From Phaeosaccion multiseriatum (lineage: Eukaryota; Ochrophyta, other classes): 64,000 nt of DNA. The notes below the pieces were generated by a model. It was given only the letters and a program-made list of their open reading frames with translations, was not told where the DNA came from and searched no databases. The position numbers and the translations under genes are program-made. Positions 1-24,316 of this stretch are shown piece by piece (the first letter of the stretch is position 1; every line of letters starts with the position of its first letter). The DNA lies in NCBI GenBank assembly GCA_965112735.1, contig OZ218951.1:2542001-2606000 (forward strand), given 5' to 3'.

Positions 1-1243
<1,243 letters not shown>

Positions 1244-2553
1244 ATGCCTTCTTCCTTTGACGTCGGTGTGATGAGAGCATCGAGTAGGCTGCTGGGATGA
1301 GAGAGATCTCAACTCATTTTTGCCCACCTACTGCCACCGCACGCACGACAAAGCAACCAACACTGGTGTTTTTTAACACCACCCTTGCACTCGAGATTGT
1401 TGCCCATTGCAAAAGTCCTCCGTCCTGCCTCTCTCTCTCTCCAACACCACACCTCCACCTCTTGTGGCTCGTCTACCACCCACACACTCGCCCATGTCCA
1501 TGCCTCAGCTCACCCCCCCGTGCCCTCGGCTCCTTGTGTTGTAGTGCTTCGTCCCTTTCCATCTGACTGCATCCCCCAAGCACAATACGGTGTTTCTTCA
1601 CCCTCTCTCTCGCTCACACTTAACTCACGCATCACCCGGACTCCGACACTCACCCCACTCACTCACACTCGGGGAGGGAGATTCGGTCCGGCATCCTGCT
1701 TCGTAGCACCATTCGTGCCGGCTCTGCTGATAGCACTTTCACTTTTGCGTCCTACACTCAACATGGAGTAGCATGATGCACTAATTTATTACTAGTACAA
1801 ATTAAAAAACAAAACAATTCACAACACCCACACTCACTCACTCATTCACTCTACGCACCTCCCCTCGCTTCTCGTGCTATCGAGTGAGCATCGGCCCCTC
1901 TCGCGGTCTGTGCCAACTCGACACAACAACACAATGCTCTGACTTACTCATGCGGCTCTCATCGCAGCGACCCCGTTCGCTTCTTGCCTGTCACCGGGCC
2001 TATGAAGTCCTCCTTCACTTCTCTCACCGAGCTGATGCAGCCCTCCTTCTGTTCTCTCATCCTCCTCTTCCTTGCGCCATCACTACCACTCCTACTGCTA
2101 CTTTGCCTCCGTCTCCTCCTGTCCCTCCAGCTCCTGCCCCGCTCGGGACACAGACAGCAGGGACTCATCCCTGTAGCGGGCTGCATCTACCGCTTCTGCT
2201 CCTCCTCCTCCTTCTCCTCATTGCCTAGGCTCTAGCGGCATCTGCCTCCCGTCTCAGCGGTGTGCCAACATCATCATCATCATCATCATCATCATCATTG
2301 CCCTGACTCCGAACCGGCTCCTCTTCCTTCCTTCCTTCTCTCCTTCCTTCTCTTCTGCCTTCCTTCCGTCCTTCCTTCCCTCCCTCCCCCCTTCCTCCCT
2401 GCCCCCTTCCTTCCTTCCCCGCGAAGCGATCGACACTTCCTCCGCCTACCGCTCCTCCGGTGGCAGACAGGCCGCTTTCTTCCCACCTAAACGGCAGGCA
2501 AGCAGGGAGAGCAAAAGCGAAATGAGTAACAGTTCAGAGGGAGGGGGTTGCAT
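1244..2553. other. Intergenic region with simple repeats
   Basis: I see no supportable gene. It contains the H3 3' region, an AT-rich island near 1774-1835 within otherwise pyrimidine-rich DNA, an ATC trinucleotide run at about 2269-2298, and TTCC/CCCT-rich DNA from about 2325 to 2420. ORFs here are low-complexity (poly-His, Ser/Leu/Pro). Confidence 0.5.
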
Positions 2554-3858
2554 TCAGCAGGCCTGACTCCGACTCCGCTGACCACCACCGCCCAGAGCGA
2601 GTGAGTGCAAGCCCACGCTCCTGCCTACGCGGTACCTACACAGACCCCGCCACTCCGCACACCAGCCTCTCTTGGCCTGGCACGCACCTGGACGGGGCCT
2701 CCTCTCCTCCTCCTGGCTTGCAGAGGGCGTCTGATTCCTTCGCAAGGCGGGAAAACGGGAGAGCTTGTGTGTCACAAGTACTCCACCCTGAGCCCCTCGG
2801 GCAAATCTGCGGGCAGCGGGCACTGCCTCCCAACCTTGAGACACTTGAGGCCAGCAGGCAGGTCCGTCAATGGACAGGTGTACTTCTGTTTCAGCGTCAG
2901 CCTCCGCAGAGACGCAGGGATCTGCAAGGGCCTCCTCCACACCACAAGGAAGAATCAACTGCTGATTGAACGCCGCATCCAAGTCGAAAGTAAGCTTCCT
3001 CAGCAAGGGAGGGAAAGCAATGGCTCTGTTAAAACCCAACCCAACGTCACCTCCTCCAGCGAGCTCGGCAGAATCACATCAAGCTGATTGAATAGCGAGT
3101 CCCTACAGAAATTGAGCTTCCTCAGCGAGGCAGGGAAAGCAATGGGTCTGTTAAATTTCCACCCGAATGTCAACTCCTCCAGCGAGCTGGGTAGGATCAC
3201 ATCAGGTTGATTGAAGTGTGAGATAGAGGGGAAAGTAAGCTTCCTCAGCGAGGGAGGGAAAGCGATGGGGCTGTTACATTTCCACCCGAATGTCAACTCC
3301 TCCAGCGAGCTCGGCAGGATCACATCAGGCCGATTGAACCGCGAGCCCCAATAAAAAAGTGAGCTTCTTGAGCGAGGGAGGAAAAGCAATAGGGCTGTTG
3401 AAATCCCTCCCGAATGTCACCTCCTCCAGCGAGCTCGGCAAAATCACATCCTGCTGAATAAACTGCGACTCCCAACTAAAAGTGAGCTTCTTGAGCGAGG
3501 CGGGAAAAGCGATGGCCCTGTTGAACCCCCTCCCGAATGTCAACTCCTCCAGCGAGCTCGGCAAAATCACATCCTGCTGAATAAACTGCGACTCCCAACT
3601 AAAAGTGAGCTTCTTGAGCGAGGCAGGAAAAGCGATGGCCCTGTTGAGCACCCTCCCGAATGTCACCTCCTCCAGCGAGCTCGGCAAAATCGCATCAGGC
3701 TGATTGAAAGCGTCATAGAAGAACACACGCTTCACGGACCGTGGCAACAGGGACAACACCATGGGAATGAGAGCCGCAGTGGCTCTGTCGCATGCCCGCC
3801 TGGCGCCGAAACGCACGGCGGTGACTCCAGTCTCGCCACGCTGTGAGCTCTCCTGCAA
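2554..3858 (-). pseudogene. FNIP-like repeat protein, broken by two frameshifts
   Basis: On the minus strand three overlapping frames (3858-3325, 3389-3000, 3039-2554) together encode one repeat protein. The unit alternates FNQPDVILPSSLEELTFG with FNRAIAFPASLKKLTF, about 40 residues, and resembles the FNIP/LRR-like repeats of Dictyostelium, giant viruses and algae. Around 3350 the frame breaks at a run of six A (T on the coding strand), and around 3030 it breaks again at a short T run. The repeat pattern continues in the next frame after each break. After about 2950 the repeats stop and the sequence becomes nondescript. Either this is a pseudogene, or the breaks are homopolymer sequencing errors. 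No start with a clear promoter is visible; the first Met at 3858 precedes a non-repeat leader of about 50 residues. Confidence 0.65.
2960..3720 (-). repeat. About seven tandem units of roughly 120 bp coding FNIP-like repeats
   Basis: The phrases tcctccagcgagctcggca and gagcttcttgagcgaggc recur about every 120 bases. The units near 3420-3540 and 3540-3660 are almost identical at DNA level, which suggests recent unequal exchange. Outer units are more diverged. Confidence 0.85.
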
Positions 3859-3985
3859 CTGGCGCTGAGCCGCCCCCTTCGCCGTGTCCCCCCTTCCTTC
3901 CTTCCTGCCGTGAACTTCTTCTTGCTCAGCAGCAGCAGCAGTCGTAGTCCCTGACGAAGATGCAGGACTGTATCTCTCTTCGGCT

Positions 3986-3987
<2 letters not shown>

Positions 3988-4026
<39 letters not shown>
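3988..4026. repeat. (CTG)n triplet repeat
   Basis: About 13 CTG triplets lie between the FNIP-like gene and the F-box-like fragment. Confidence 0.9.
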
Positions 4027-4030
<4 letters not shown>

Positions 4031-4064
4031 CTGCTTTGTTGTTGTTGTTTTGTTTATTGCTGCT

Positions 4065-4223
4065 TCAGCATGCTGAGCATGCGCCGCTGGACATCATCAG
4101 GCATGTCAGCGCATATGAAGTGAGCTTGTCGACCTCCTTGCACACTCCCCACAGGGCCTTGTGCGTCGGGAAAAGGCTGGCCACATTAATCAACACCGTG
4201 GGTGCTCCACAGGCATCGCTCAT
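4065..4223 (-). pseudogene. F-box-like N-terminal fragment
   Basis: Reading minus from the ATG at 4223 gives a 52-residue peptide containing VASLFPTHKALWGVCKEVDK and ending at a stop near 4067. Just after, another frame reads MPDDVQRRMLSML. The text resembles the helix pattern of an F-box, often found N-terminal to repeat arrays such as FNIP. It sits 200 bp upstream of, and on the same strand as, the FNIP-like repeats, with a frame break between. I read it as the decayed 5' end of that gene or a first exon. F-box identity is a guess from spacing and hydrophobicity. Confidence 0.35.
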
Positions 4224-4385
4224 GTTTCTACGCTTTTACACTTTCATAGAGTTTGAGCCGAGGATGGCCGGAGGGGAACTACATTGTAGCGGATCACCAA
4301 CTGCTACATGTCAACGGTTTGTGGCAAACACTGATATCAAACACTCCTCATCAACAAACACTCCTCATCCCACCATACTCTTTCT

Positions 4386-7300
4386 ATGCTTCACGTCGAG
4401 CTGCAGGTGCGGCAGCTGGAGACGCTGCTCCGGCAGGCTGGCAAGCAGGTTAGGTACATCAAGGAGGCTGCGACGACTGATGGAAAGGGTGCCGAGGGAG
4501 AAGAGGAGGCGGATGGGCAGCAAGGGAAAGATCCGCCAGTATTAGCAGCATCTGCCGGAAGGGATACCGAGGAAAAAGGACGGGCAGGGAAAGGAGGATC
4601 TAGAGAGGGGCAGAAAGCTCCGCCAGTAATAGGAGCATCTGTCCCAGAGGATGCCCAGAAGGATGTCGAGGAGGAGCAAAGCTCTCGAGACGAGCTGCAG
4701 GGGAAAGATCCACCAGTATCAGTAGCAGCTGGCTATTGCCGGCTGTGCGACGAGTCTTGCTGGTTCGAGTGCGAGTGTCCCTGCCATGGTCCGTCGCTGG
4801 TGCTGGAGATGGAGGAGGACAGAGTTCCTCCTGCTGCCCCTGATGCTGCTGCCGCTCCTGCTCGTGCTTGTGCTGTGGAGACGGCCCAGCAGCAGCAAGA
4901 GTTGGATGGAGCATTCCAAGAAGAAGTCAGCCCTCAAGCGGCCCCGCCCACTCTCGACTTGTGGGAGCAGCTGGTCGTCCGGAGCAACCAGAGGGTGCTA
5001 GAAGACCATCAAGATCGGCACGTCGAGAGGGACAGACGGCTGAGGGGGGCCGCGAGGAAGGAGGCGCTGCATGCGTTACAGATCAGCAGGGCTTTGGTGA
5101 GGAGACAGCGGGGGCGGCGAAGGAGGCGGACAGTAGCAGCAGCAGCTACAGCAGCAGCAGCATATGCCCGCCATCGGCGAGGAGACAAGGAGCACAGGCC
5201 CTGTCGCGCGTGCCGCGCAAGCTGCTGGTACGACTGCGATTGTGTGTGTCACCGAGGCCGTCTCATCACAGCTGGCGGGGCAAATGTGGGGGCTGCAGCA
5301 GCAAGCGATCCATCCGAGCAGAACGAGCAGCAGCGAGGGGTGCATGTAGCAGGGCCCATGCTGGTGGAGGAAGGAGACGAGCACCAAGGGCGGGGCGGGG
5401 AGAGCGGTGAAGACAGCAAGAGCAGCCACAGCAGCTTAGAGAGTGATGCGTTCAGTACAGCGTCCAGCCTCACAGCCGCCCAAGAGGAAGGCCAGGAGGA
5501 GAGAGAGGCAGGCGGGCTGAGCGGGGGGGGTGTTTCTACCTCCACTCTGGAGGACGTGAGCGGAGCGTACAAGCGCAGCTCCGAGTATCGCGGCCCCAGG
5601 GGGGTTGTGCGCTTTGGAAGAGGCTTCACGGGAGGAGGTGCAGATACATGTGCAGGAAGAAGAGGGGAGGGGGCGCTTATTGAGTGTGAGGAGGCAGCAG
5701 CACCAGCAGCAGTTGGTGATACAGCAGCAGCACGAGAAGTCTCATTCTCGGCAGCAGCGAGGCCAGAAACGGCAGACCGAGTCACCAGACCGAGAGTGAA
5801 GGGGGGGTACCTGACACCTAGCACTTGTAGCGGCGGTCGCCCAGCAGTAGCCCGCATCATTCCCCTCAGCAGCATCAGCAGCAGCAGCACCTTGACTGGA
5901 CAACACGACAACACCACCAGTCGCGGGGGCGGAGGAGGGGGAGGGGGAGGAGGAGGCAGCATGAGCGGGCTCACATCTGCGTTTGCGTCCAAGACTCCGC
6001 GCAAGAGACCCAAGGGGGCAGCAGCAGCAGCAGCAGCAGCAGCTCCCTCCACCGTGGACCGATCGCAGGCGGAGCAGCCGCCGCAGGAAGGGCGGCGGCA
6101 GCACAAGTCCAGAGCCTCCTCTTCATCCTCCTCATCCAACGCCAAGCACACCGTCGCCGCCATCGTCATCCCGCCTCCACCGGGTCCGGGAGACTACAGC
6201 CCAAATTTCGAAATGGGTAAGAAGGGTACAGTGCGCCAGGTAAAGCTGAGTCACCCGAGGCATCGCATGGGGCCGCGTGCGAGTGCGGCGCTGTACTTGA
6301 GACGCAAGAGGGGCGGAGACGAGGCCGAGATGGAGGGAGTAGGGGGTGTGCGGCGGGGGTGGGAGACGGGAGGCAAAGTTGGAGGAGGAGGAGGAGGAGG
6401 AGGAGGAGGAGGAGGAGGAGGAGGAGGAGGAGGAGGAGGAGGAGGAGGAGGAGGAGGAGGAGGAGGAAGAGGAGGAGGAGGAGGAGCGGCAGCTTCAGCG
6501 GCTTGCACGGCCGCCGCCTCGGAGCAACGGCTGACGGGGAGGTCTACCAGCGCCTCGAAACTGGGGTGCTTGATTCTGCCGGAGCCGTCGTCGAGAGGAG
6601 GAGGAGACGTGCTGTCCTCTCTTACGAGGGTGCAGAAGGAGCATGTGGACAGCATCTACAGGGAGAAGCAGAGAGCCACACGCCTACGAAAGGCTCATCA
6701 GGAGCGGGAGGAGCGGCAGCAGCAGCTGCAGCAGCAGGAGGAGGAGGAGGAAGAAGAAGAATGGACAAGTAAATGCAGAGGAGAGCAGAAGGCGAAGGAG
6801 AGGGACGAGAGGTGGTGCAAGGAGAGAGGGGACTGGGGCAAGGAGGAGGAGAAATGGGGAGAGGGCAAGGATGGAGACGAGGACTTTCGAGTCGAGGAGG
6901 AGCGGTGGGGGAAAGAGAGAAGCGCAAAGGAGAGCTTCGACAAGGAGAGGGGCGAGCACAAGAGAGGGCGACGGCGGGGCGGTCCTGACACACCGTCAGC
7001 CGTACCACCAACTGCTCCTGCTGTTACTGTTGGTGGTGAGGATGGCGTGGAGGCGGGCTGGCAGATGGTAAAGCCGAGGGTGCGCGGTGCGAGCTTTGCT
7101 CCCGTACACTCCGTTGGGGACTGGCGCCACCGCCTCGCCCTCCGTCAGCATCACGCCAGAAAGGCGGCGATGGCAGGTGATGGCAACCACAGCAGCAGTA
7201 GAGACGGTGAGGGAGGAGGGGGCAGCGCTAGAGACGCGGCAGCAGTGGTGGCAGCGGAAGGTGTGGCGGGGGGGATCGGGGCGGGGACATCCATGTTTGG

Positions 7301-9878
7301 GGCCCAGGCACAGGCAATGGCTCGGGAGAGGGAGCGCGTGGCGGCCAAAGAAGGGGTGCGTAGGCGGAGGGCCGAGGAAGAGGCGGCGGCAGACGCCAGA
7401 GCGAGCTTCTTGACTTCCCAGATGCACGAGCAGTGGACCGAGGAGCAGGGAGGGGGGGGTGGGGGAGGAAGGGAAGGAGGTAGAGGTAGCGGGGGAGGAG
7501 GAGGTGAGGTGGTGGTGCGTCGCACGAGGGGTGTGTTCAAGTATGTGGCGGAGGAGCCGTTAGGGGAACGCGCCGCGACCAAGAGGGCCGAGGAGGCGGA
7601 GGTGGAGGAGGGTAGACCCTATCTCTCCAGTCAGATGCAGCCAGACTGGCGGCGAGATGGCGCCGCTGCAGCAGTTGGTGATACCTTTGCAGAGGGAGGA
7701 GGGCCGGGGAGGAGCAGTGCTGGCAAGATGGTGCTTGATTTGGCGCGGGCCAAGGGGCGAGAAGCCGTGCGGGTGCCAAAGAAGGGGCAGCGTATCACGC
7801 AGCACTTTGTGGAGCCGTATCGAGCCACAGACGAAATGGGGCCCGGCAGGTACGATCTGCACGACGGGGACATTGGGAACGCTGGGGCGATGGCAGCAGA
7901 CGGAGAGGGAGGAGGAGGGGGTGGGGGGGGGCAGTTTGGTATGGCGGTGGGCAGGGAGGACGTGGTGGGACCCCGGGGGGAGCGTCCGGCGGCGGCGGTG
8001 CAGGCGGAGAACGATCTGCTTCCCATGGAGCAGGGGCTGGTGCTGGATCTGCCGCAGGGGAAGAGGAGGGCGGGCGATAAGAGGGTAAAGGGGGGCTTTA
8101 TACCGAGGGCGACGGAGACCGAGGAGGAGAGGCAGGAGGAGAAGCGGAGGGAGGAGGGTGATCTGCTCACGGAGATTGATCCCGAGGGGGCCAGGGCCTT
8201 CCTTCGCAGGGGCGGCCAGGGGAAGGGGTCGGGGCAGGGGGCAGGCGTGCTGGAATGGGCAAAGATGGTCGGACGAGGAGACGAGGAGGGAGGAGGAGGA
8301 GGAGGAGGGGGAGGAGGAGAGTATGAGGGTGGAGGATACAGAGAGGAACGCGGGGGAGATGAGCTGCAGTTGAGTCCGAATGAGGACTTTGGACGGCAGA
8401 GGGCAGTACGCAATGTAGTGATGGGCGACAAGGAGCGATGGCCCACTGCCGAGGAGGAGGAGGCGATGCGGAAGGAGATAGGAGGGGTGGAAATCGACCT
8501 CGATATCAAGCACGACTTTGTGCGTCGACGCGCCGTGACGAACGCAGTAAATATGAGCAGGCAGCGCGGCCGTCGTGAGGTGGGGGAGGAGAAGGAGGGG
8601 GATGAGGCGGCCTTGTTGGGGGAGGGGTACACCCAAGCAGATGTACGGGAGATGCGGGCCCTCGCTCTTGCCAAGGACCTTGCGGAGAGCGAATCGAGGG
8701 AGAGAGCGGAGCGACTGACAAGGAGGGGGGGCGGACGGGAGGGTGCGACGCTGGTGAACATGGACAAGCAGCAGGAGCGGGGCATTGCGGGCCGTCGCTT
8801 GGGGAGGGGGGCGGAGGAGGAGGGGTGGGGGGGGGAGGAGGAGGAGGAGGAAGGGTATCGGCAGGCGGATTATGCGGTGCGCATCGAGGATCAGAGGTAC
8901 TTGAGCACGAGGAGAAGGACGGCGGGAGGGGTGGGCTGGGAGAGACAGGTCCAGCGGGAGGCCTGGGCCAGCGGGACAGGGGGGCGAGGAGGAGGAGGAG
9001 GAGAAGGACAAGAAGGAGGAGGAGGAGGGGTGGAAGAGCTGATACTCGAGCCAGACTATTACTACGGTAAGAAGGGTCTCAAGCAAACGGTGGCGTGGGA
9101 CAAGGTGAGCGGTCGAGGGGAGGAGGAGGGGGGACAGGAGGAGGATCACGAGCAAGGAGGCGAGTACGTCACTACCCGAGAGCAGCAGGCAGTGCTCAGC
9201 ACCAAGAGGCGGAGTGTGGGGGTGGTGAAGCTCAGCTGTCAGCCGGAGAGGTTCGAGAGCGGACACGCGGCCATGGGCAGGGGCAGGGGGAAGAGGAGGG
9301 GAGCTGGAGGGGTTGCTGGCATGATCGAGATTGAGGAGGGGGAGGAGGAGGAGGCGGTGGAGGGCGATCGACTCATTCTGGAGCCGTACGGAGAGATTGT
9401 AGTGGCAGATAGGGGGAAGGGGAAGGGCGGGGTGAGGGCCAAGCATGAGAGAGCCAGGGGAGTAGGAGTAGTAGACAGAGGAAAGGAGCTGCAGCGGCAG
9501 GAAAGGGAGGAGAGGCGGTTACTGCAGCTGGCAAAAGGACGAAGGAAGGAGGTGGAAGTGAAGGAGGAGGAGGAGGAGGAGGAGGAGGAGGAGGAAACTG
9601 GTGCTCAGCGGCGTGCCGGGGTACTTTCTCCACCGATGCCTGGTACCGCTGCTCAGAGGAGGGAGAGGGTGAGGGGGAGCAGCGGTAGCGTCGACATCGT
9701 GCAGCGCGAGGATAGCGCAGAGAGGGAGAAAGGAGGGAGAGGGAGAGGGAGGAGGAAGGAGCAGGAGAAAGGGAATAAGAACAAGGAGAAGGGCAAGGAC
9801 AAGGAGAAGGAGGGAGAGGGGGGCGAGGGGAGGAGGAGGAGGCGAGTCCCTCCAAAAGGCGAGGGAAAGCGGCACTGA
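4386..9878 (+). CDS. Large PG-rich (STPGR-like) protein with two Cys-rich motifs
   Basis: Single-exon ORF of 1,830 residues. Two similar Cys-rich motifs lie near residues 117-136 and 272-290 (C-x2-C-x3-C-W-x2-C-x-C-x-C-H), possible metal sites of a type I do not recognise. Motifs PGPGDYSP (about 597) and GPGRYD (about 1150) match the sperm-tail PG-rich/SHIPPO pattern of microtubule-inner and axonemal proteins. Between them and to the C-terminus, degenerate basic repeats recur (ILEPDYYYGKKGLKQ, LSTKRRSVGVV, FVRRRAVTNAV). A poly-Gly tract of about 35 residues is coded by (GGA)n at 6382-6486, and Glu/Lys-rich segments dominate the rest. The 3' UTR carries AATAAA at 10006. It faces the CFAP44-like gene tail to tail. 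A ciliary role is an inference from the motif and that neighbour. The start could lie in an upstream exon. Confidence 0.75.
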   Translation: MLHVELQVRQLETLLRQAGKQVRYIKEAATTDGKGAEGEEEADGQQGKDPPVLAASAGRDTEEKGRAGKGGSREGQKAPPVIGASVPEDAQKDVEEEQSSRDELQGKDPPVSVAAGYCRLCDESCWFECECPCHGPSLVLEMEEDRVPPAAPDAAAAPARACAVETAQQQQELDGAFQEEVSPQAAPPTLDLWEQLVVRSNQRVLEDHQDRHVERDRRLRGAARKEALHALQISRALVRRQRGRRRRRTVAAAATAAAAYARHRRGDKEHRPCRACRASCWYDCDCVCHRGRLITAGGANVGAAAASDPSEQNEQQRGVHVAGPMLVEEGDEHQGRGGESGEDSKSSHSSLESDAFSTASSLTAAQEEGQEEREAGGLSGGGVSTSTLEDVSGAYKRSSEYRGPRGVVRFGRGFTGGGADTCAGRRGEGALIECEEAAAPAAVGDTAAAREVSFSAAARPETADRVTRPRVKGGYLTPSTCSGGRPAVARIIPLSSISSSSTLTGQHDNTTSRGGGGGGGGGGGSMSGLTSAFASKTPRKRPKGAAAAAAAAAPSTVDRSQAEQPPQEGRRQHKSRASSSSSSSNAKHTVAAIVIPPPPGPGDYSPNFEMGKKGTVRQVKLSHPRHRMGPRASAALYLRRKRGGDEAEMEGVGGVRRGWETGGKVGGGGGGGGGGGGGGGGGGGGGGGGGGGGGRGGGGGAAASAACTAAASEQRLTGRSTSASKLGCLILPEPSSRGGGDVLSSLTRVQKEHVDSIYREKQRATRLRKAHQEREERQQQLQQQEEEEEEEEWTSKCRGEQKAKERDERWCKERGDWGKEEEKWGEGKDGDEDFRVEEERWGKERSAKESFDKERGEHKRGRRRGGPDTPSAVPPTAPAVTVGGEDGVEAGWQMVKPRVRGASFAPVHSVGDWRHRLALRQHHARKAAMAGDGNHSSSRDGEGGGGSARDAAAVVAAEGVAGGIGAGTSMFGAQAQAMARERERVAAKEGVRRRRAEEEAAADARASFLTSQMHEQWTEEQGGGGGGGREGGRGSGGGGGEVVVRRTRGVFKYVAEEPLGERAATKRAEEAEVEEGRPYLSSQMQPDWRRDGAAAAVGDTFAEGGGPGRSSAGKMVLDLARAKGREAVRVPKKGQRITQHFVEPYRATDEMGPGRYDLHDGDIGNAGAMAADGEGGGGGGGGQFGMAVGREDVVGPRGERPAAAVQAENDLLPMEQGLVLDLPQGKRRAGDKRVKGGFIPRATETEEERQEEKRREEGDLLTEIDPEGARAFLRRGGQGKGSGQGAGVLEWAKMVGRGDEEGGGGGGGGGGEYEGGGYREERGGDELQLSPNEDFGRQRAVRNVVMGDKERWPTAEEEEAMRKEIGGVEIDLDIKHDFVRRRAVTNAVNMSRQRGRREVGEEKEGDEAALLGEGYTQADVREMRALALAKDLAESESRERAERLTRRGGGREGATLVNMDKQQERGIAGRRLGRGAEEEGWGGEEEEEEGYRQADYAVRIEDQRYLSTRRRTAGGVGWERQVQREAWASGTGGRGGGGGEGQEGGGGGVEELILEPDYYYGKKGLKQTVAWDKVSGRGEEEGGQEEDHEQGGEYVTTREQQAVLSTKRRSVGVVKLSCQPERFESGHAAMGRGRGKRRGAGGVAGMIEIEEGEEEEAVEGDRLILEPYGEIVVADRGKGKGGVRAKHERARGVGVVDRGKELQRQEREERRLLQLAKGRRKEVEVKEEEEEEEEEEETGAQRRAGVLSPPMPGTAAQRRERVRGSSGSVDIVQREDSAEREKGGRGRGRRKEQEKGNKNKEKGKDKEKEGEGGEGRRRRRVPPKGEGKRH
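5710..5722 (+). repeat. Dispersed 13-bp word, exact copy
   Basis: CAGTTGGTGATAC between CAG triplets, inside the PG-rich protein gene, read as AVGDT. Confidence 0.8.
6382..6486 (+). repeat. (GGA)n in coding sequence, poly-Gly
   Basis: About 105 bases of near-perfect GGA repeat are read as Gly in the 4386-9878 protein. The other two frames would give poly-Glu or poly-Arg. Confidence 0.9.
7672..7684 (+). repeat. Dispersed 13-bp word, exact copy
   Basis: CAGTTGGTGATAC preceded by GCAG, second exact copy in the PG-rich protein gene, again read as AVGDT. A one-mismatch copy in the opposite orientation is at 7002-7014 (read as VPPTA). Confidence 0.8.
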
Positions 9879-9901
9879 CCCCATCAGTAGCCGCAGTGGA
9901 G

Positions 9902-9914
9902 CAGTTGGTGATAC
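9902..9914 (+). repeat. Dispersed 13-bp word, exact copy in a 3' UTR
   Basis: CAGTTGGTGATAC follows the stop codon of the PG-rich protein by about 25 bases, so here the word is untranslated. Confidence 0.8.
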
Positions 9915-10005
9915 AACAACGCGCTCGCCTCCTCCCTTCTCGTGGTGAGAGCGGAGAGAGCGTTACGAAAAGGAGGATGCGTAGTGAGGGCTGGAGCAAC
10001 GAGTA

Positions 10006-10011
10006 AATAAA
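10006..10011 (+). terminator. Polyadenylation signal of the PG-rich protein gene
   Basis: AATAAA 128 bases after the stop codon. Confidence 0.6.
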
Positions 10012-10196
10012 GCCAAGCGTTGCGCAAGCACCATTGCCCCTTCCTTCAGCACCAGCGGCAGCACGAGCAAACAACATACCTGTGACATTGATCCATGTAC
10101 CTACATATATATAAATCGTTACATCATCGGGTGCAGAAAGAATGGGGAGCCGAAAGCGGTGTGATTGGTGCCCTTGCTCTCTCCTCTCTTTCCCCG

Positions 10197-10356
10197 CTTC
10201 CTTCCCTCCTTCCTTCCTTCCTTCCTTCCTTCCTTCCTTCCTTCCTTCCTTCCTTCCTTCCTTCCTTCCCTCCTTCCTTCCTTCCTTCCTTCCTTCCTTC
10301 CTTCCTTCCTTCCTTCCTTCCTTCCTTCCTTCCTTCCTTCCTTCCTCCTTCCTTCC
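10197..10356. repeat. (CCTT)n tetranucleotide array
   Basis: About 160 bases of CCTT/TTCC repeat between the convergent 3' ends of the PG-rich protein and CFAP44-like genes. The Lys/Glu/Gly and Leu/Pro/Ser ORFs across it are artefacts of the repeat. Confidence 0.95.
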
Positions 10357-10440
10357 ACCCCCCTCCCTCACACCAGTGGTGGCCTCCCCGCCTCACCGGC
10401 CGGGTGGCGTTAACCCCCCCCCCGCCCCCACCTGAAGCCA

Positions 10441-24040
<13,600 letters not shown>

Positions 24041-24260
24041 GGCTACTGTGCAGCTGCGAAAAACCGTTACGTCCAACAGGACAAACTGGCGTACGTGTGT
24101 ATCCATGACATGTCGGAAACCAGAAACTTCCATTCCGCGTACTGTCAGCACCTTTGAGGGACCCGAGAGAGGCCATCCGTGCCTGTCTCCTGGTACTGGG
24201 AGCTGCGGAGTATACCTGCGGGCCAGAGGAGGGAGCGTGAGGGGTTAGGGCATAGAGCAG

Positions 24261-24270
24261 TATATATATA
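24261..24270 (+). promoter_or_regulatory. TATA box of the sulfotransferase-like gene
   Basis: tatatatata 47 bases before the ATG at 24317, in a 276-base divergent promoter shared with CFAP44. Confidence 0.55.
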
Positions 24271-24316
24271 GGGGAAAGGGGAGAAAACTCGCCTCGGATC
24301 TTTCCTCTCACGGCAA

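Noticed and set aside
1244-1330. Histone 3' stem-loop after H3
   Set aside because: No 6-bp stem with a 4-base loop of the canonical type is seen after the stop codon.
7560-9446. A 628-residue minus-strand ORF antisense to the PG-rich protein
   Set aside because: It is the complement of GGA/GAG-rich codons, giving Leu/Pro/Ser-rich sequence with no domain. The sense frame has recognisable motifs.
10119-10371. ORFs of KEGRKEG or LPSFLPSF repeats on both strands
   Set aside because: They are translations of the (CCTT)n array in all frames.
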